Below, piece after piece: positions 41,194 to 50,451 of a stretch of 64,000 bases of DNA. The position numbers and the translations under genes were made by a program. Location: positions 155,854 through 219,853 of the forward strand of contig JAFQBE010000013.1 of assembly GCA_017416765.1 (NCBI GenBank), written 5' to 3'. The stretch comes from Clostridia bacterium. Its GTDB lineage: Bacteria > Bacillota > Clostridia > Oscillospirales > Acutalibacteraceae. Under the pieces are notes generated by a model, which worked only from the letters and a program-made list of their open reading frames with translations, did not search any database and was not told the DNA's origin. Within the stretch, counting starts at the first letter, position 1, and every line of letters begins with the position of its first letter.

Positions 41194-43575
41194 ATGAATT
41201 TATCCAAAAGATGGCTTCACGATTATGTGAACATAGATGTTACAGATAAGCAGTTTGCCGATGCGCTCACAATTTCCGGCTCAAAGGTTGAGGCTTACGA
41301 AACCGAAGGCGAAGAGCTTTCCAACATTGTTGTAGGTCGCGTTGAAACACTTGAAAAGCACCCCGATTCTGACCACCTGTGGATTTGTCAGGTAAATGTC
41401 GGTGCAGAAGAAAATCTGCAGATTGTCACCGGCGCACAGAACCTCAAAGCGGGCGATTATGTTCCCGCAGCCCTTGACAATTCAGTTGTTGCAGGCGGCA
41501 AAAAGATTAAAAAGGGCAAGCTCCGCGGCGTTGAAAGCGCAGGCATGCTCTGCTCACTCGGCGAGCTCGGTCTTACAGTAAACGATTTCCCGAACGCAAT
41601 TGAGGACGGCATTTTTGTTCTTGGTGAGGATTGCAACCTTACCCTCGGCATGGATATCCGTGAGGCTACAGGCTTCAACGATGTTGTAACTGAATTTGAA
41701 ATTACATCAAACCGCCCCGACTGCTTGAGTGTTCTCGGCCTTGCAAGAGAAACAGCAGTAACCTTCGGCATGGATTTCAGCGAGCCTGTTCCCGTTGTTG
41801 CCCCCGGCGAAGGCGATGTAAACGACCTGCTCAAGGTTTCTATTGAAGCTCCCGAGCTTTGCTACCGCTATGTAGGCGCGGTTGTTAAGAATGTTAAAAT
41901 TGAGCCGTCACCCCGCTGGATGCGTGAAAGACTGCGCGCAAGCGGTGTGCGCCCGATTAACAATATTGTCGATATTACAAACTTCGTAATGCTCGAATAC
42001 GGTCAGCCCATGCACGCTTTCGACCTCCGCTACCTTGAAGGCAATGAGGTTATAGTCCGTAACGCAAAGCAGGGCGAAAAAATCACAACACTTGACGGCA
42101 TTGAGCGTGAGCTTTCCGAAGAAATGCTCGTAATTGCCGATGCCAACAAGCCCGTTGCCGTTGCAGGCGTTATGGGCGGCGAATACAGCGGCATCATGGA
42201 CGATACAAACACTATCGTTTTCGAATCCGCTTGCTTCAACGGTCCGAGCATCCGCATGACTGCCAAAAAGCTCGGTATGCGTACAGAAGCATCTTCAAGA
42301 TACGATAAGCAGCTTGACCCCAAGGGCTGCCGCAAGATTCTTGACAGAGCGTTGCAGCTTGTACAGCAGCTTGGTGCAGGTGAAGTTGTAAACGGTGTTG
42401 TCGATTGCGACTGCTCCGATAAGAGTGATTTTACACTTGCGTTTGAACCCGATTGGGTAAACGAATTCATCGGCATCAATGTAAGTGCAGATGAGCAGAA
42501 AATTATCCTTGAACGCCTTGGCTGTAAGGTTGAAAACGGCATCATCACCGTACCTTCATTCCGCGGAGACCTGCGCCATAAGGCAGATATTTCCGAAGAA
42601 ATTGCCCGTTTCTACGGCTACGATAAAATTCCCGACAGACAGCTTGCAGGTGTTGCAACAGCACAGTACACACCCGAGCAGAAGTTTGAAAGACTTATCA
42701 ACAACACTATGCTTTCCTGCGGTCTGTCCGAGCTTTGCACCTTCTCTTTCATCAGCCCCAAGAGCTATGATAAAATCTGCCTGCCCGCAGACAGCGATAA
42801 GAGAAAGTGCGTAGTTATTTCCAACCCCCTGGGCGAAGATACAAGCGTTATGAGAACAACTATGCTTCCCTCAATGCTTGAAACGCTTGCAAGAAACTAC
42901 AACAACAGAAATGCCAAGGCTTACCTTTACGAGCTTGGCAAGGAATATATCTGGAAGGGTACTGACGAGCTGCCGGCAGAGCCGCAGATGCTTTGCATGG
43001 GTATGTACGGCGCGGGCTGCAGTTTCTTTACAATTAAAGGTGTTGTTGAAGAATTGCTCTACAAGCTCGGCATTGAAGATTACGATGTTGAAGCTGTTAA
43101 GGACAATCCGTCCTACCACCCCGGCAGAACAGCCGTTATTTCAAAGGACGGCAAGGTTATAGGCACAGTCGGTGAAATTCATCCGCAGGTGCTTGAAAAC
43201 TACGGCATCGGCACAAAGGCTTATGCTGCTGAAATCAGCTTTGATATCTGCTTTGAATTAAGCCAGCTCAAGCGCACCTACAAGCAGCTGCCCAAGTTCC
43301 CCGCACTCACACGCGACCTTGCCTTTGTCTGCAAGAAGAGCGAGCCTGTTCTTATGCTTGAAAAGACAATTGCACAGGCTGTGGGCAAGAACCTTGAATC
43401 AATCGAGCTGTTTGATGTTTATGAAGGCAGCCAGATTCCCGAAGGCATGAAGAGCGTTGCCTTCAACCTTAAACTGCGTGCAGCAGACCGCACAATGACC
43501 GACGAAGAAGCCGACAGCGCAATGAAGAAGGCTGTCAAGGCACTCGAAAAGCTCGGCATTTCACTTCGTTCATAA
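41194..43575 (+). CDS. pheT: Phenylalanine-tRNA ligase beta subunit
   Basis: The 793-residue protein contains the tRNA-binding domain (residues 40-150), B3/B4 editing domain, B5, the class II-like core with RTTMLPSMLETLARN and a C-terminal FDX-ACB anticodon-binding domain (KFPALTRDLAFVCK). GGGAGGAG precedes ATG 41194. It forms the alpha2beta2 enzyme with PheS. Confidence 0.97.
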   Translation: MNLSKRWLHDYVNIDVTDKQFADALTISGSKVEAYETEGEELSNIVVGRVETLEKHPDSDHLWICQVNVGAEENLQIVTGAQNLKAGDYVPAALDNSVVAGGKKIKKGKLRGVESAGMLCSLGELGLTVNDFPNAIEDGIFVLGEDCNLTLGMDIREATGFNDVVTEFEITSNRPDCLSVLGLARETAVTFGMDFSEPVPVVAPGEGDVNDLLKVSIEAPELCYRYVGAVVKNVKIEPSPRWMRERLRASGVRPINNIVDITNFVMLEYGQPMHAFDLRYLEGNEVIVRNAKQGEKITTLDGIERELSEEMLVIADANKPVAVAGVMGGEYSGIMDDTNTIVFESACFNGPSIRMTAKKLGMRTEASSRYDKQLDPKGCRKILDRALQLVQQLGAGEVVNGVVDCDCSDKSDFTLAFEPDWVNEFIGINVSADEQKIILERLGCKVENGIITVPSFRGDLRHKADISEEIARFYGYDKIPDRQLAGVATAQYTPEQKFERLINNTMLSCGLSELCTFSFISPKSYDKICLPADSDKRKCVVISNPLGEDTSVMRTTMLPSMLETLARNYNNRNAKAYLYELGKEYIWKGTDELPAEPQMLCMGMYGAGCSFFTIKGVVEELLYKLGIEDYDVEAVKDNPSYHPGRTAVISKDGKVIGTVGEIHPQVLENYGIGTKAYAAEISFDICFELSQLKRTYKQLPKFPALTRDLAFVCKKSEPVLMLEKTIAQAVGKNLESIELFDVYEGSQIPEGMKSVAFNLKLRAADRTMTDEEADSAMKKAVKALEKLGISLRS

Positions 43576-43598
43576 TAAAATCAACGGGAGGTACTGTC

Positions 43599-44672
43599 AT
43601 GAAAGAAAAAATTAATGTAGCAATCATCGGCTGCGGTACAATTGCAAACTCCGCTCACATCCCCGCCTATATGGATTCACCCATTGCCGATATTAAATAT
43701 TTCTGCGATATTATTCCCGAAAGAGCCGATGCAGCCGTTGAAAAATACGGCTGCGGCAAGGCAATTTACGATTACCGCGAAATTCTTGATGACCCCGAGC
43801 TTGATGCGGTTTCCGTTTGCACACATAACGATATGCACTCGGTTATTTCAATTGATTTTATGCGTCACGGTAAGGATGTGCTTTGTGAAAAGCCTGCTGC
43901 AAGAATTCTCTCCGAAGCACTTGAAATGGAAAAAGTTTCCTATGAAACAGGCAGAATTCTTTCCATCGGCGTCTGCAACCGCTATGCAAACTCCGTAAAC
44001 CACATCAAAAAGCTTATTGCAGACGGTGAGCTTGGCGAGGTCTACCATGTTTATGCAAGCTTCCGCGCACACCGCTCAATTCCCGGTCTGGGCGGCGATT
44101 TCACAACCAAGGCCTGCTCCGGAGGCGGCGCACTTATTGACTGGGGCGTACACTATATAGACCTTATTCTCTACTGCCTCGGCGACCCGAAGGTGCTTAC
44201 CGCAAGCGGCGAAGCCTTCTGCAAGCTTGGTAAGGATATGAAAAACTATGTTTACGAAAGCATGTGGGCAGAAGATACTTCCGACCCCGAAAACGGCACA
44301 TACGATGTTGACGATTCCGTTATCGGTCTTGTCCGTACAGACGGTGCTGTTGTCAGCTTCAACGGCGCATGGGCGCAGAACATAGGCGAAAGCGAAACCT
44401 ATATTGATTTCATGGGCGACAAGGGCGGCATCAGGCTGCAGTATTGCGGCAATTTCCGCTTCTGGACAACCAAGAACGGCATGCTCACCGAAACCGTACC
44501 CACCTACAAAACAAACAATATGCACCGCAGCGAGGTGCTTGACTTTGTTGAGTGCGTAGCAAAGGGCGAAAGAAACCGCAACGACATTAAGTACGCAGTA
44601 GGCACATCAAAAATACTGCAGGCTATATATGATTCTTCCGAAGCTCACGCAGAGGTTAAAATCAATAACTGA
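43599..44672 (+). CDS. Gfo/Idh/MocA-family oxidoreductase
   Basis: The 357-residue protein has a Rossmann motif AIIGCGTIANSAHIPAY, the conserved CEKPAARI (EKP), and a C-terminal GGGALIDWGVHYIDLILYCLG segment. It should oxidise a sugar or cyclitol with NAD(P); substrate unknown. It begins 23 bp after pheT behind GGGAGG and is likely read through from pheST. Confidence 0.9.
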   Translation: MKEKINVAIIGCGTIANSAHIPAYMDSPIADIKYFCDIIPERADAAVEKYGCGKAIYDYREILDDPELDAVSVCTHNDMHSVISIDFMRHGKDVLCEKPAARILSEALEMEKVSYETGRILSIGVCNRYANSVNHIKKLIADGELGEVYHVYASFRAHRSIPGLGGDFTTKACSGGGALIDWGVHYIDLILYCLGDPKVLTASGEAFCKLGKDMKNYVYESMWAEDTSDPENGTYDVDDSVIGLVRTDGAVVSFNGAWAQNIGESETYIDFMGDKGGIRLQYCGNFRFWTTKNGMLTETVPTYKTNNMHRSEVLDFVECVAKGERNRNDIKYAVGTSKILQAIYDSSEAHAEVKINN

Positions 44673-44690
44673 TTAAATTGGGAAAATGGG

Positions 44691-44719
44691 TTGTATTCTT
44701 CTGAAAAATAGTATATAAT
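44691..44719 (+). promoter_or_regulatory. Promoter of ireB
   Basis: TTGTAT, 17 bp, TATAAT (44714-44719). Confidence 0.65.
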
Positions 44720-44762
44720 AAACTGTAACATTAATTTTTCGGTTTATACGGAGGTGTCATAA

Positions 44763-45011
44763 ATGACAGATAAGACGATTAAATTCAGTATCAGAGATGA
44801 GCATGAGGCGGAAATGCGCCACACGATTCAGGTTGTATATGATGCCTTAAAGGAAAAGGGCTACAATCCCATCAGCCAGATTGTCGGCTACATTCTTTCC
44901 GAAGACCCTACCTACATCACTACGCACAACAATGCGCGCAGTCTGCTTCGCAGGGTTGACCGCGATGAGCTTCTTCAGTCGCTCGTCAAGAATTACATTG
45001 AAAATAAATAA
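44763..45011 (+). CDS. ireB: IreB-family regulatory phosphoprotein
   Basis: The 82-residue protein matches the DUF965/IreB family: [40 protein letters not shown] and [16 protein letters not shown]. In enterococci IreB is a substrate of the Ser/Thr kinase IreK and affects cephalosporin resistance. GGAGGTG precedes the ATG. Confidence 0.93.
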   Translation: MTDKTIKFSIRDEHEAEMRHTIQVVYDALKEKGYNPISQIVGYILSEDPTYITTHNNARSLLRRVDRDELLQSLVKNYIENK

Positions 45012-45026
45012 CGGAGGGCGACAGTA

Positions 45027-45326
45027 ATGGCAGAAAAGAAAAAAGCCAAGTTTCTCAGCTACAAGGGTAAGCCCCTTGTCCGCTGCGGCAATACAATTTA
45101 CTACGGCAACATGAATGACCCGTTTGTTGTTCTTTTACAGATTGTTTCTTCCAAAAAGGTTAATGACCTTGATGTTGCAGACAGAGTTACGGTTCAGCTT
45201 TTAAGCACCGACCCCGATGCACGTCCCAAGGACAGAATCATCAAAAAGAGCGAAAAGAAAGGTCTTTATCAGGCTATGGATATCGGTTCAATCTGGCTTG
45301 ACCTTGCGCTTAAAGAAAGCAAGTAA
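45027..45326 (+). CDS. Conserved small protein downstream of ireB, function unknown
   Basis: This 99-residue basic protein contains YKGKPLVRCGNTIYYGNMNDPFVVLL and LDVADRVTVQLLSTDPDARPKDRIIK. It has no recognised domain. GGAGGG precedes the ATG and only 15 bp separate it from ireB, so they form an operon. A role linked to IreB is possible but unproven. Confidence 0.75.
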   Translation: MAEKKKAKFLSYKGKPLVRCGNTIYYGNMNDPFVVLLQIVSSKKVNDLDVADRVTVQLLSTDPDARPKDRIIKKSEKKGLYQAMDIGSIWLDLALKESK

Positions 45327-45338
45327 GTAAATAAAAAT

Positions 45339-45375
45339 ACACCTTGATGCATACAATGCATTGAGGTGTTTTTTT
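45339..45375 (+). terminator. Terminator whose 3' arm contains the next gene's ribosome site
   Basis: ACACCTTGATGCAT pairs with ATGCATTGAGGTGT, followed by TTTTTT. GAGGTG in the 3' arm is the only plausible ribosome site of the deacetylase gene, whose ATG is at 45376. Confidence 0.75.
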
Positions 45376-46242
45376 ATGGTTGTGAAAGTAAAAAGGGAAT
45401 ATATTTTTATATGTATAACTGCTATGCTTTTAGTCAGCGGAATTTTTGCCGTACCGCGCGGAAGTATAGAAACATCGGCAGAAAACAAAACGCAGCTGCC
45501 CGTGGTAATGTACCACCAGCTTACAAAAAACATAAACCGGACGGGTGCATACTGCATCACGCTCGGTCAGTTTGAAAACGATTTGAAGTTTTTACAGGGT
45601 AAAGGCTACAGCACTATAAATATTGAACAGCTTATCAGCCATGTAAGATCCGGTACTCCCCTGCCTGAAAAGCCGATAATAATTACCTTTGATGACGGCT
45701 ATGAAACCGTTTACAGCTATGCCGCGCCGATGCTAAAGGAATACGGAATGTGTGCGGTTGCAAGCGTTGTAGGCTCGTTTGCGGATATGTATACCGCAGC
45801 AAATGACCACACATTGAGCTATTCCTACATGACCTGGGACCAGATAACCGAACTTTCAAAGGGCAGCACAATAGAAATTCAGAACCACAGCTACGATTTG
45901 CACAAAACCGATAAAGCAGGCAGACACGGCGCACAAAAGGTAAGCACCGAAAGCGTTTCGGAATACTCAGCCTTTTTAAACGAAGATATAGGCAGAATGC
46001 AAAAGCTGCTTACAGAGAAAACAGGCAAACGCGCTACGGCATTCACCTATCCCTTCGGCAGCTATTCAAAGGAATCCAAGCAGATAATAAAGGCAATGGG
46101 CTTTGATGCCGCCTTTGTCTGCGAGGAGCGCATTAATTTAATTGATACCGAGGACACCGAATGGCTGTACAGAATAGGCAGATATAACCGCCCTCACGGT
46201 ATGTCCAGCGCAGAATTTTTTGCGAAAATGGGAATAAATTAG
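45376..46242 (+). CDS. Exported polysaccharide deacetylase
   Basis: The 288-residue protein has an N-terminal signal or membrane anchor (residues 9-28) and a NodB domain: IITFDDGYE (motif 1, Asp-Asp), EIQNHSYDLH (motif 2, His-x3-His) and FTYPFGSYS (motif 3). It removes acetyl groups from peptidoglycan or another glycan outside the cell. The ATG directly follows the T tract of a terminator-like hairpin. Confidence 0.88.
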   Translation: MVVKVKREYIFICITAMLLVSGIFAVPRGSIETSAENKTQLPVVMYHQLTKNINRTGAYCITLGQFENDLKFLQGKGYSTINIEQLISHVRSGTPLPEKPIIITFDDGYETVYSYAAPMLKEYGMCAVASVVGSFADMYTAANDHTLSYSYMTWDQITELSKGSTIEIQNHSYDLHKTDKAGRHGAQKVSTESVSEYSAFLNEDIGRMQKLLTEKTGKRATAFTYPFGSYSKESKQIIKAMGFDAAFVCEERINLIDTEDTEWLYRIGRYNRPHGMSSAEFFAKMGIN

Positions 46243-46574
46243 TGCAGAGTTCAGAGTGCAGAACGCAGAACGGCGGGTGGGCTAAAGCCCACACCCGATT
46301 GTAAAAACTATTACCTATTATTTATTATCTTCTATCTCTTATCTCTCGCTGATTTTTAATATCGTTTAGATAATAGATAAGAAATAAAAATTAATAGATA
46401 ATAATTGTCGGCGGGATACCTGCACCCGAATATAATTTAAGCAAAACGAAAAAGTAATGTCATTCTGAGCGTAAGCGAAGAATCTTAAACGCAAAAAGAT
46501 CCTTCACTTCGTTCAGGATGACACTCTGTAAGGTTTCATTTTAAAATCGGAGCGAAGCGACCCTTCGTTCTGCA
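46243..46574. repeat. Composite palindromic element F (GCAGAGTGCAGAAC outer arms)
   Basis: The outer arms GTGCAGAACGCAGAACGG and CGTTCTGCAC enclose GGTGGGCTAAAGCCCACACCC, the TATTATCT-type palindrome, TGTCATTCTGAGC ... GTTCAGGATGACA and GGAGCGAAGCGACCC. From about 46295 to 46530 it is nearly identical to element B (7850-8080). Confidence 0.8.
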
Positions 46575-47777
46575 CTAAAAACTACATTTTTTTGCCGCAT
46601 TTTGTCCTGCCGCTCTGCCGCTTGAAAAGGCAAAGGCTAAATTAAAGCCGCCGCAGGCTCCGTCAACATCGAGCAGCTCACCGCAGGCATAAAGTCCTTT
46701 GTGCTTTTTGGATTCGAGCGTATGCGCGTCAAATTCCTTTACGCTTGCGCCGCCCTTTGTAACCTGCGCATCGTTAAAGCCCTTTGTGCCTTTAAGCGCA
46801 AGTGTGAAATTTTTAATTTCGGCGGCAATTATTCCCGCCTGCTTGGCGCCGATTTCGGCGGCAGCTTTAGGCAGGAAACCGAGTGCGGATTTTATAACCG
46901 CTGTACCTACAGCCTTGTGCATAAGTCCGCCGAGCAGGCTTTCAATCGGCAAGGCAGGGTTGTGACGGGCTGTTTTTACAATTATTTCTTTTGCAGCTTC
47001 AAAAGAATATTCGGGCAGTAAATCAATAATAATTTCAGCTTTTTTATCGGGAACAACATAGCGGCTCAAATCCATTGCGGCTATGCCCGATATTCCGTAA
47101 TCGGTGAAAAGTATTTCGCCGCGCGCGTTGCCGCCTGTTGTAAGCGAGAGCGACGCAGAAGCGCGCACACCCTTTAATGCCTTTGTTTTTGCCGTATCGG
47201 TTAGTAACTGCACAAGGCAGGGCGAAAGCGCGGTAACGCTGTGACCCAAAGATTTTAAAAGCGGATATCCGCTGCCGTCGCTTCCCTGCGATGGTGCAGC
47301 CTTACCGCCGCAGGCAAGAATCAGACTGTCGCACTTATACTCGCCGTTTATAATAAATCCGTCGGCTTTTTTTACGGAATTCACCTTGTAATCGCAAACA
47401 ATATCAACTCCGAGGTTTTCACATTCAAACCGCAGCGCATCCAGCACGCTTGCCGCAGTATTGCTCAACGGATACAGTCTGCCCTCGCTGTCAGCGCGGG
47501 TGTAAAGCCCCATAGACTGAAAAAACTCAACAAGGCTCTGTGCGTTGAATTTGTTCATAACCTTTGATGCAAATGCCGCATTTGTATAAAGATGCGTGTC
47601 GGCATTGAGGTTGCCGAGGTTGCACCTGCCGTTGCCCGTTGCAAGAATTTTTTTACCTACCCTTGGCAGATGCTCAAGCACGGTTACGCTTTTATCTCTG
47701 TCCGTGCGCTTTGCTTCAATTGCTGCGGCAAGTCCGCCCGCACCGCCGCCGACAATAATAATGTCAACTTTTTTCAT
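46575..47777 (-). CDS. HI0933/BaiN-like flavoprotein
   Basis: The 400-residue protein has the FAD Rossmann motif IIVGGGAGGLAAAIEA, the family signature LATGNGRCNLGN near residue 47, and the C-terminal GELLDVDGACGGFNLAFAFSSG. Members include the BaiN bile-acid flavoprotein and oxidoreductases of unknown role; the substrate here is not known. It starts 3 bp after the phosphatase-like gene stop. Confidence 0.88.
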   Translation of the reverse strand: MKKVDIIIVGGGAGGLAAAIEAKRTDRDKSVTVLEHLPRVGKKILATGNGRCNLGNLNADTHLYTNAAFASKVMNKFNAQSLVEFFQSMGLYTRADSEGRLYPLSNTAASVLDALRFECENLGVDIVCDYKVNSVKKADGFIINGEYKCDSLILACGGKAAPSQGSDGSGYPLLKSLGHSVTALSPCLVQLLTDTAKTKALKGVRASASLSLTTGGNARGEILFTDYGISGIAAMDLSRYVVPDKKAEIIIDLLPEYSFEAAKEIIVKTARHNPALPIESLLGGLMHKAVGTAVIKSALGFLPKAAAEIGAKQAGIIAAEIKNFTLALKGTKGFNDAQVTKGGASVKEFDAHTLESKKHKGLYACGELLDVDGACGGFNLAFAFSSGRAAGQNAAKKCSF

Positions 47778-47780
47778 TTG

Positions 47781-48581
47781 TTAAATCACTCCGTAAAAGT
47801 GAATTATATTCATATCTTCCGCCATATCAAGTCCGTGGCTGCCCGAGCCGCCGTCAACCTCGTGACAGCCGTGGTCGGGTGCATAGCCGATAAGCGTAGT
47901 GTGGTTTTTCCAGTTTTCTTTTACAGCGTTTGCAAGCATTTCAAACGCCGCGGAGTTATGTTTGAGGGCTTGCATAGCTTCTTCACCCTCGGGTCCGACC
48001 TTGTGCATAACGCTGTCATAGTTGCCGTTATATACGCAGATGAGGTCATATTTATCCTCTTTTATAAGCTCAACTGCCTTTGCATTCGCTTCATCGGGTG
48101 TGCCAACGATAAAATAATCCATTTCGCGTTCAAGGAAAATTTTGGACATACTGTCCTCGCCCGTTGAAACTATGCAGGGCTTTTTGCCTGCGCGGATAAG
48201 CGCATCAAATACGCTGTCCGTTTTAACAACAGGCTTGCGGTATGCCTTGATGCCATGAACATCGGGTACGGCACCCGTGTACATTGTTGCAAAGCAAACG
48301 GGGGTGACGCTCGGCATAACCGTTTTCAGCGGCAAGGTTAACTGCGTGTTGAGCATTACAGGGGTAAAGTAATCGGTATGTTTGCCGAAAAGCCACAGCC
48401 CCACCGCATCGGGGTTATACATCAGCACACGGTCAATATTTTTGTCCTGTGTGAATTTCTGCATTATTTCAAGCGCGGGTTCAGCTTGCTGCGGCGCATC
48501 AACACCGAGCGCAGCTGTAATTGATGCGGCAATGCCCGTAAGCTCAAGCGGGCAAAAAAGCTCGTTAAGTAAATCAGCCAT
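47781..48581 (-). CDS. Alkaline-phosphatase-superfamily protein (nucleotide pyrophosphatase-like)
   Basis: The 266-residue protein shows SVTPVCFATMYTG, the Thr/Ser nucleophile region of phosphodiesterase-type members, then YNGNYDSVMHKVGP and the metal motif GYAPDHGCHEVDGGSGSHG. ATG 48581 has AAGGAAG upstream. It forms an operon with the flavoprotein. Confidence 0.75.
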   Translation of the reverse strand: MADLLNELFCPLELTGIAASITAALGVDAPQQAEPALEIMQKFTQDKNIDRVLMYNPDAVGLWLFGKHTDYFTPVMLNTQLTLPLKTVMPSVTPVCFATMYTGAVPDVHGIKAYRKPVVKTDSVFDALIRAGKKPCIVSTGEDSMSKIFLEREMDYFIVGTPDEANAKAVELIKEDKYDLICVYNGNYDSVMHKVGPEGEEAMQALKHNSAAFEMLANAVKENWKNHTTLIGYAPDHGCHEVDGGSGSHGLDMAEDMNIIHFYGVI

Positions 48582-48604
48582 AATAATCTTCCTTTTTATT
48601 TGCA

Positions 48605-48632
48605 AAAAGCAAGGCCTTGAAACCTTGCTTTT
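48605..48632 (-). terminator. Terminator of the GT8-VTT gene
   Basis: AAAAGCAAGG pairs with CCTTGCTTTT; on the minus strand it is followed by TTTTTGC. Confidence 0.7.
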
Positions 48633-48635
48633 AAT

Positions 48636-50186
48636 TTATTTGTGCATTTTTTTATCGGTATATTTTTTATAAACCAGACCGCCAATCAGCGCCAGCACAA
48701 GCGTTGCAAGAAAAATCAGCCCCGATATAAGGTACTGCTTTTCCGCAAGCGTTGAACCGCAAAGCGTTGAGGAAAGTACGCTTGGAATTCGCGCAATAAA
48801 GGTCAAAACAAGGAAGGGTACAACCTTGACATTCATCATACCAACAAGGTAAGTAAGCCCATCCTTGGGTGAACCGGGTATAAGATAAAAAAAGAACAGA
48901 AGTGCATAGGTTTTATCGGAATTTTTAAAAAGCGAAATAAGCTGTAAATTATTCGCAGGCAGGAAGCATTCAACAAAAGCTCTGCCAAAACGCCTTGTCA
49001 ACGCAAGTATTACAAGCGTACCGATAAAATTGCCGATAAGGCAATACAGCATCCCCAGCCCTGCACCCCACGCATAGCCCGAGCCTATTTCAAGCGGTTC
49101 GGCAGGGATAATTTTAATCATCGTCTGCACGCTTCGTATAAGTATGAACACAAGCTCATCATACGGACCGAAGCGGTCAAGCCAGGCTCTGAACTGTTCA
49201 GGCTCACCAATAATCTTTACAAGCTCCCTGCCAAAGAAGAACCAGCAGAGAACGGTGGCAGCAATTGCAGCAAGAATTCCTAAAATAAGTATCTTCTGGC
49301 GGTTGTTCGGGCGGACTATACCGTGAATAGCTTTCAGCTGTGATTTCCACTTGCCTACGGGGGCAGGACCTTTTTCCTTTACCTCGGGGTAAAATCTGTC
49401 CAGCACACCCTTATAGCCTTTAAGCCACGGCTTATGCCTGCCGTTGTAATGAATAATTGCGGTTTTGCTTTCAACATCTCTGAGCGTGAATTCTTTTTTG
49501 CTTCGCTTAAAAGCACGCTCATCAAGGTTGTAAAGCTTTTCGTCAATCGCTTTTATTTTTCCGCAGAAAAGGATATTCGTCATATCCTGATCGCCAAGCC
49601 ACAGCCGCTGAATATTCTCTTCAAGTGTTTTAAGAATTTTTTCAAGCGTAAAATCGCGGCGGATAAACTCAAGGTTCATCAGCATTACGCCGGAATTAAA
49701 ATACATCTTGTTTTCCTGTGTACCCAGACGGATATTGTTGCCCCAATTTATTATCGGGTGCGTATGGCTGGAAGCGGCAATATAATTATCGCCCATATCC
49801 ATAGCGAAAAACTTGTCAAGCGGCTGCCTTATAACCGTATCCGGGTCAATATAAAGGCAGCGTTCAATATCTTTGGGCAGATAATGGAATGCCATCAGCC
49901 TGTAAAACGATTCTTCTGGTAAGCGGGCAAGCACAGGTGTATTTTCAAACCAATGCTCGGTTATCACTATACTGTGTACAGCTATGCCGTAGCCGTCAGC
50001 AAGCGCCTTTATTCTGCCAAGCTCCGCTTCACCGAGCGATGAATGGGCAATAAAAAGATTAGTGGAAATACCCTTGTGCGTTTCGCCGTAGGAAGCAAGC
50101 ATAACACACAAAGGCTCTACATACTTTTTGTCTATTGTGACAAGAAGATTTATATTATTAAGTTGTTCGGTATAATTGTTATTCAT
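48636..50186 (-). CDS. GT8 glycosyltransferase fused to a VTT/DedA-like membrane domain
   Basis: In this 516-residue protein, residues 10-275 form a GT8 (LgtC-like) domain with LLVTIDKKYVEPLCVML, the metal DxD motif YIDPDTVI (114-116), NSGVMLMNL, WLGDQDMTNIL and IIHYNGRHKPW. Residues 300-510 carry about six membrane helices with the VTT hallmark SYAWG-like GSGYAWGAGLGMLYCLIGNFIG and FLYLIPGSPKDGLTYLVG. VTT proteins scramble or move lipids, so one polypeptide may glycosylate and translocate a lipid-linked glycan (inference). There is no frameshift or internal start at the junction. Confidence 0.85.
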   Translation of the reverse strand: MNNNYTEQLNNINLLVTIDKKYVEPLCVMLASYGETHKGISTNLFIAHSSLGEAELGRIKALADGYGIAVHSIVITEHWFENTPVLARLPEESFYRLMAFHYLPKDIERCLYIDPDTVIRQPLDKFFAMDMGDNYIAASSHTHPIINWGNNIRLGTQENKMYFNSGVMLMNLEFIRRDFTLEKILKTLEENIQRLWLGDQDMTNILFCGKIKAIDEKLYNLDERAFKRSKKEFTLRDVESKTAIIHYNGRHKPWLKGYKGVLDRFYPEVKEKGPAPVGKWKSQLKAIHGIVRPNNRQKILILGILAAIAATVLCWFFFGRELVKIIGEPEQFRAWLDRFGPYDELVFILIRSVQTMIKIIPAEPLEIGSGYAWGAGLGMLYCLIGNFIGTLVILALTRRFGRAFVECFLPANNLQLISLFKNSDKTYALLFFFYLIPGSPKDGLTYLVGMMNVKVVPFLVLTFIARIPSVLSSTLCGSTLAEKQYLISGLIFLATLVLALIGGLVYKKYTDKKMHK

Positions 50187-50269
50187 TCCTGTTACCTTCC
50201 GGAAAATGTGGTTTCATACAACAGATGATAATACCGAATTTCAAAAATAATATTCAGAAAAAGTTAAAA

Positions 50270-50444
50270 ATTAATTACATTTTGTCTGTCTGTTAACAGA
50301 CAAAAAATTATGAATTAGGAATTATGAATTAGGAATTGTTGGCGGGACACCCGCACCCGAATATAAATGGGTGTGGGCAAAGCCCACCCTTTAATTCCTA
50401 ATTCCGAATTCTTAATTCCTAATTGGCTCGACAAACTGTAATTT
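50270..50444. repeat. Palindromic intergenic element G (AATTAGGAATT-type arms)
   Basis: The left end is a variant (ATTACATTTTGTCTGTC with its own hairpin). The arms are AATTATGAATTAGGAATT and TTAATTCCTAATT. The core GGCGGGACACCCGCACCCG and GGGTGTGGGCAAAGCCCACC matches element A. The right end is AAACTGTAATTT (50433-50444). Confidence 0.85.
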
Positions 50445-50451
50445 ATAAAAT

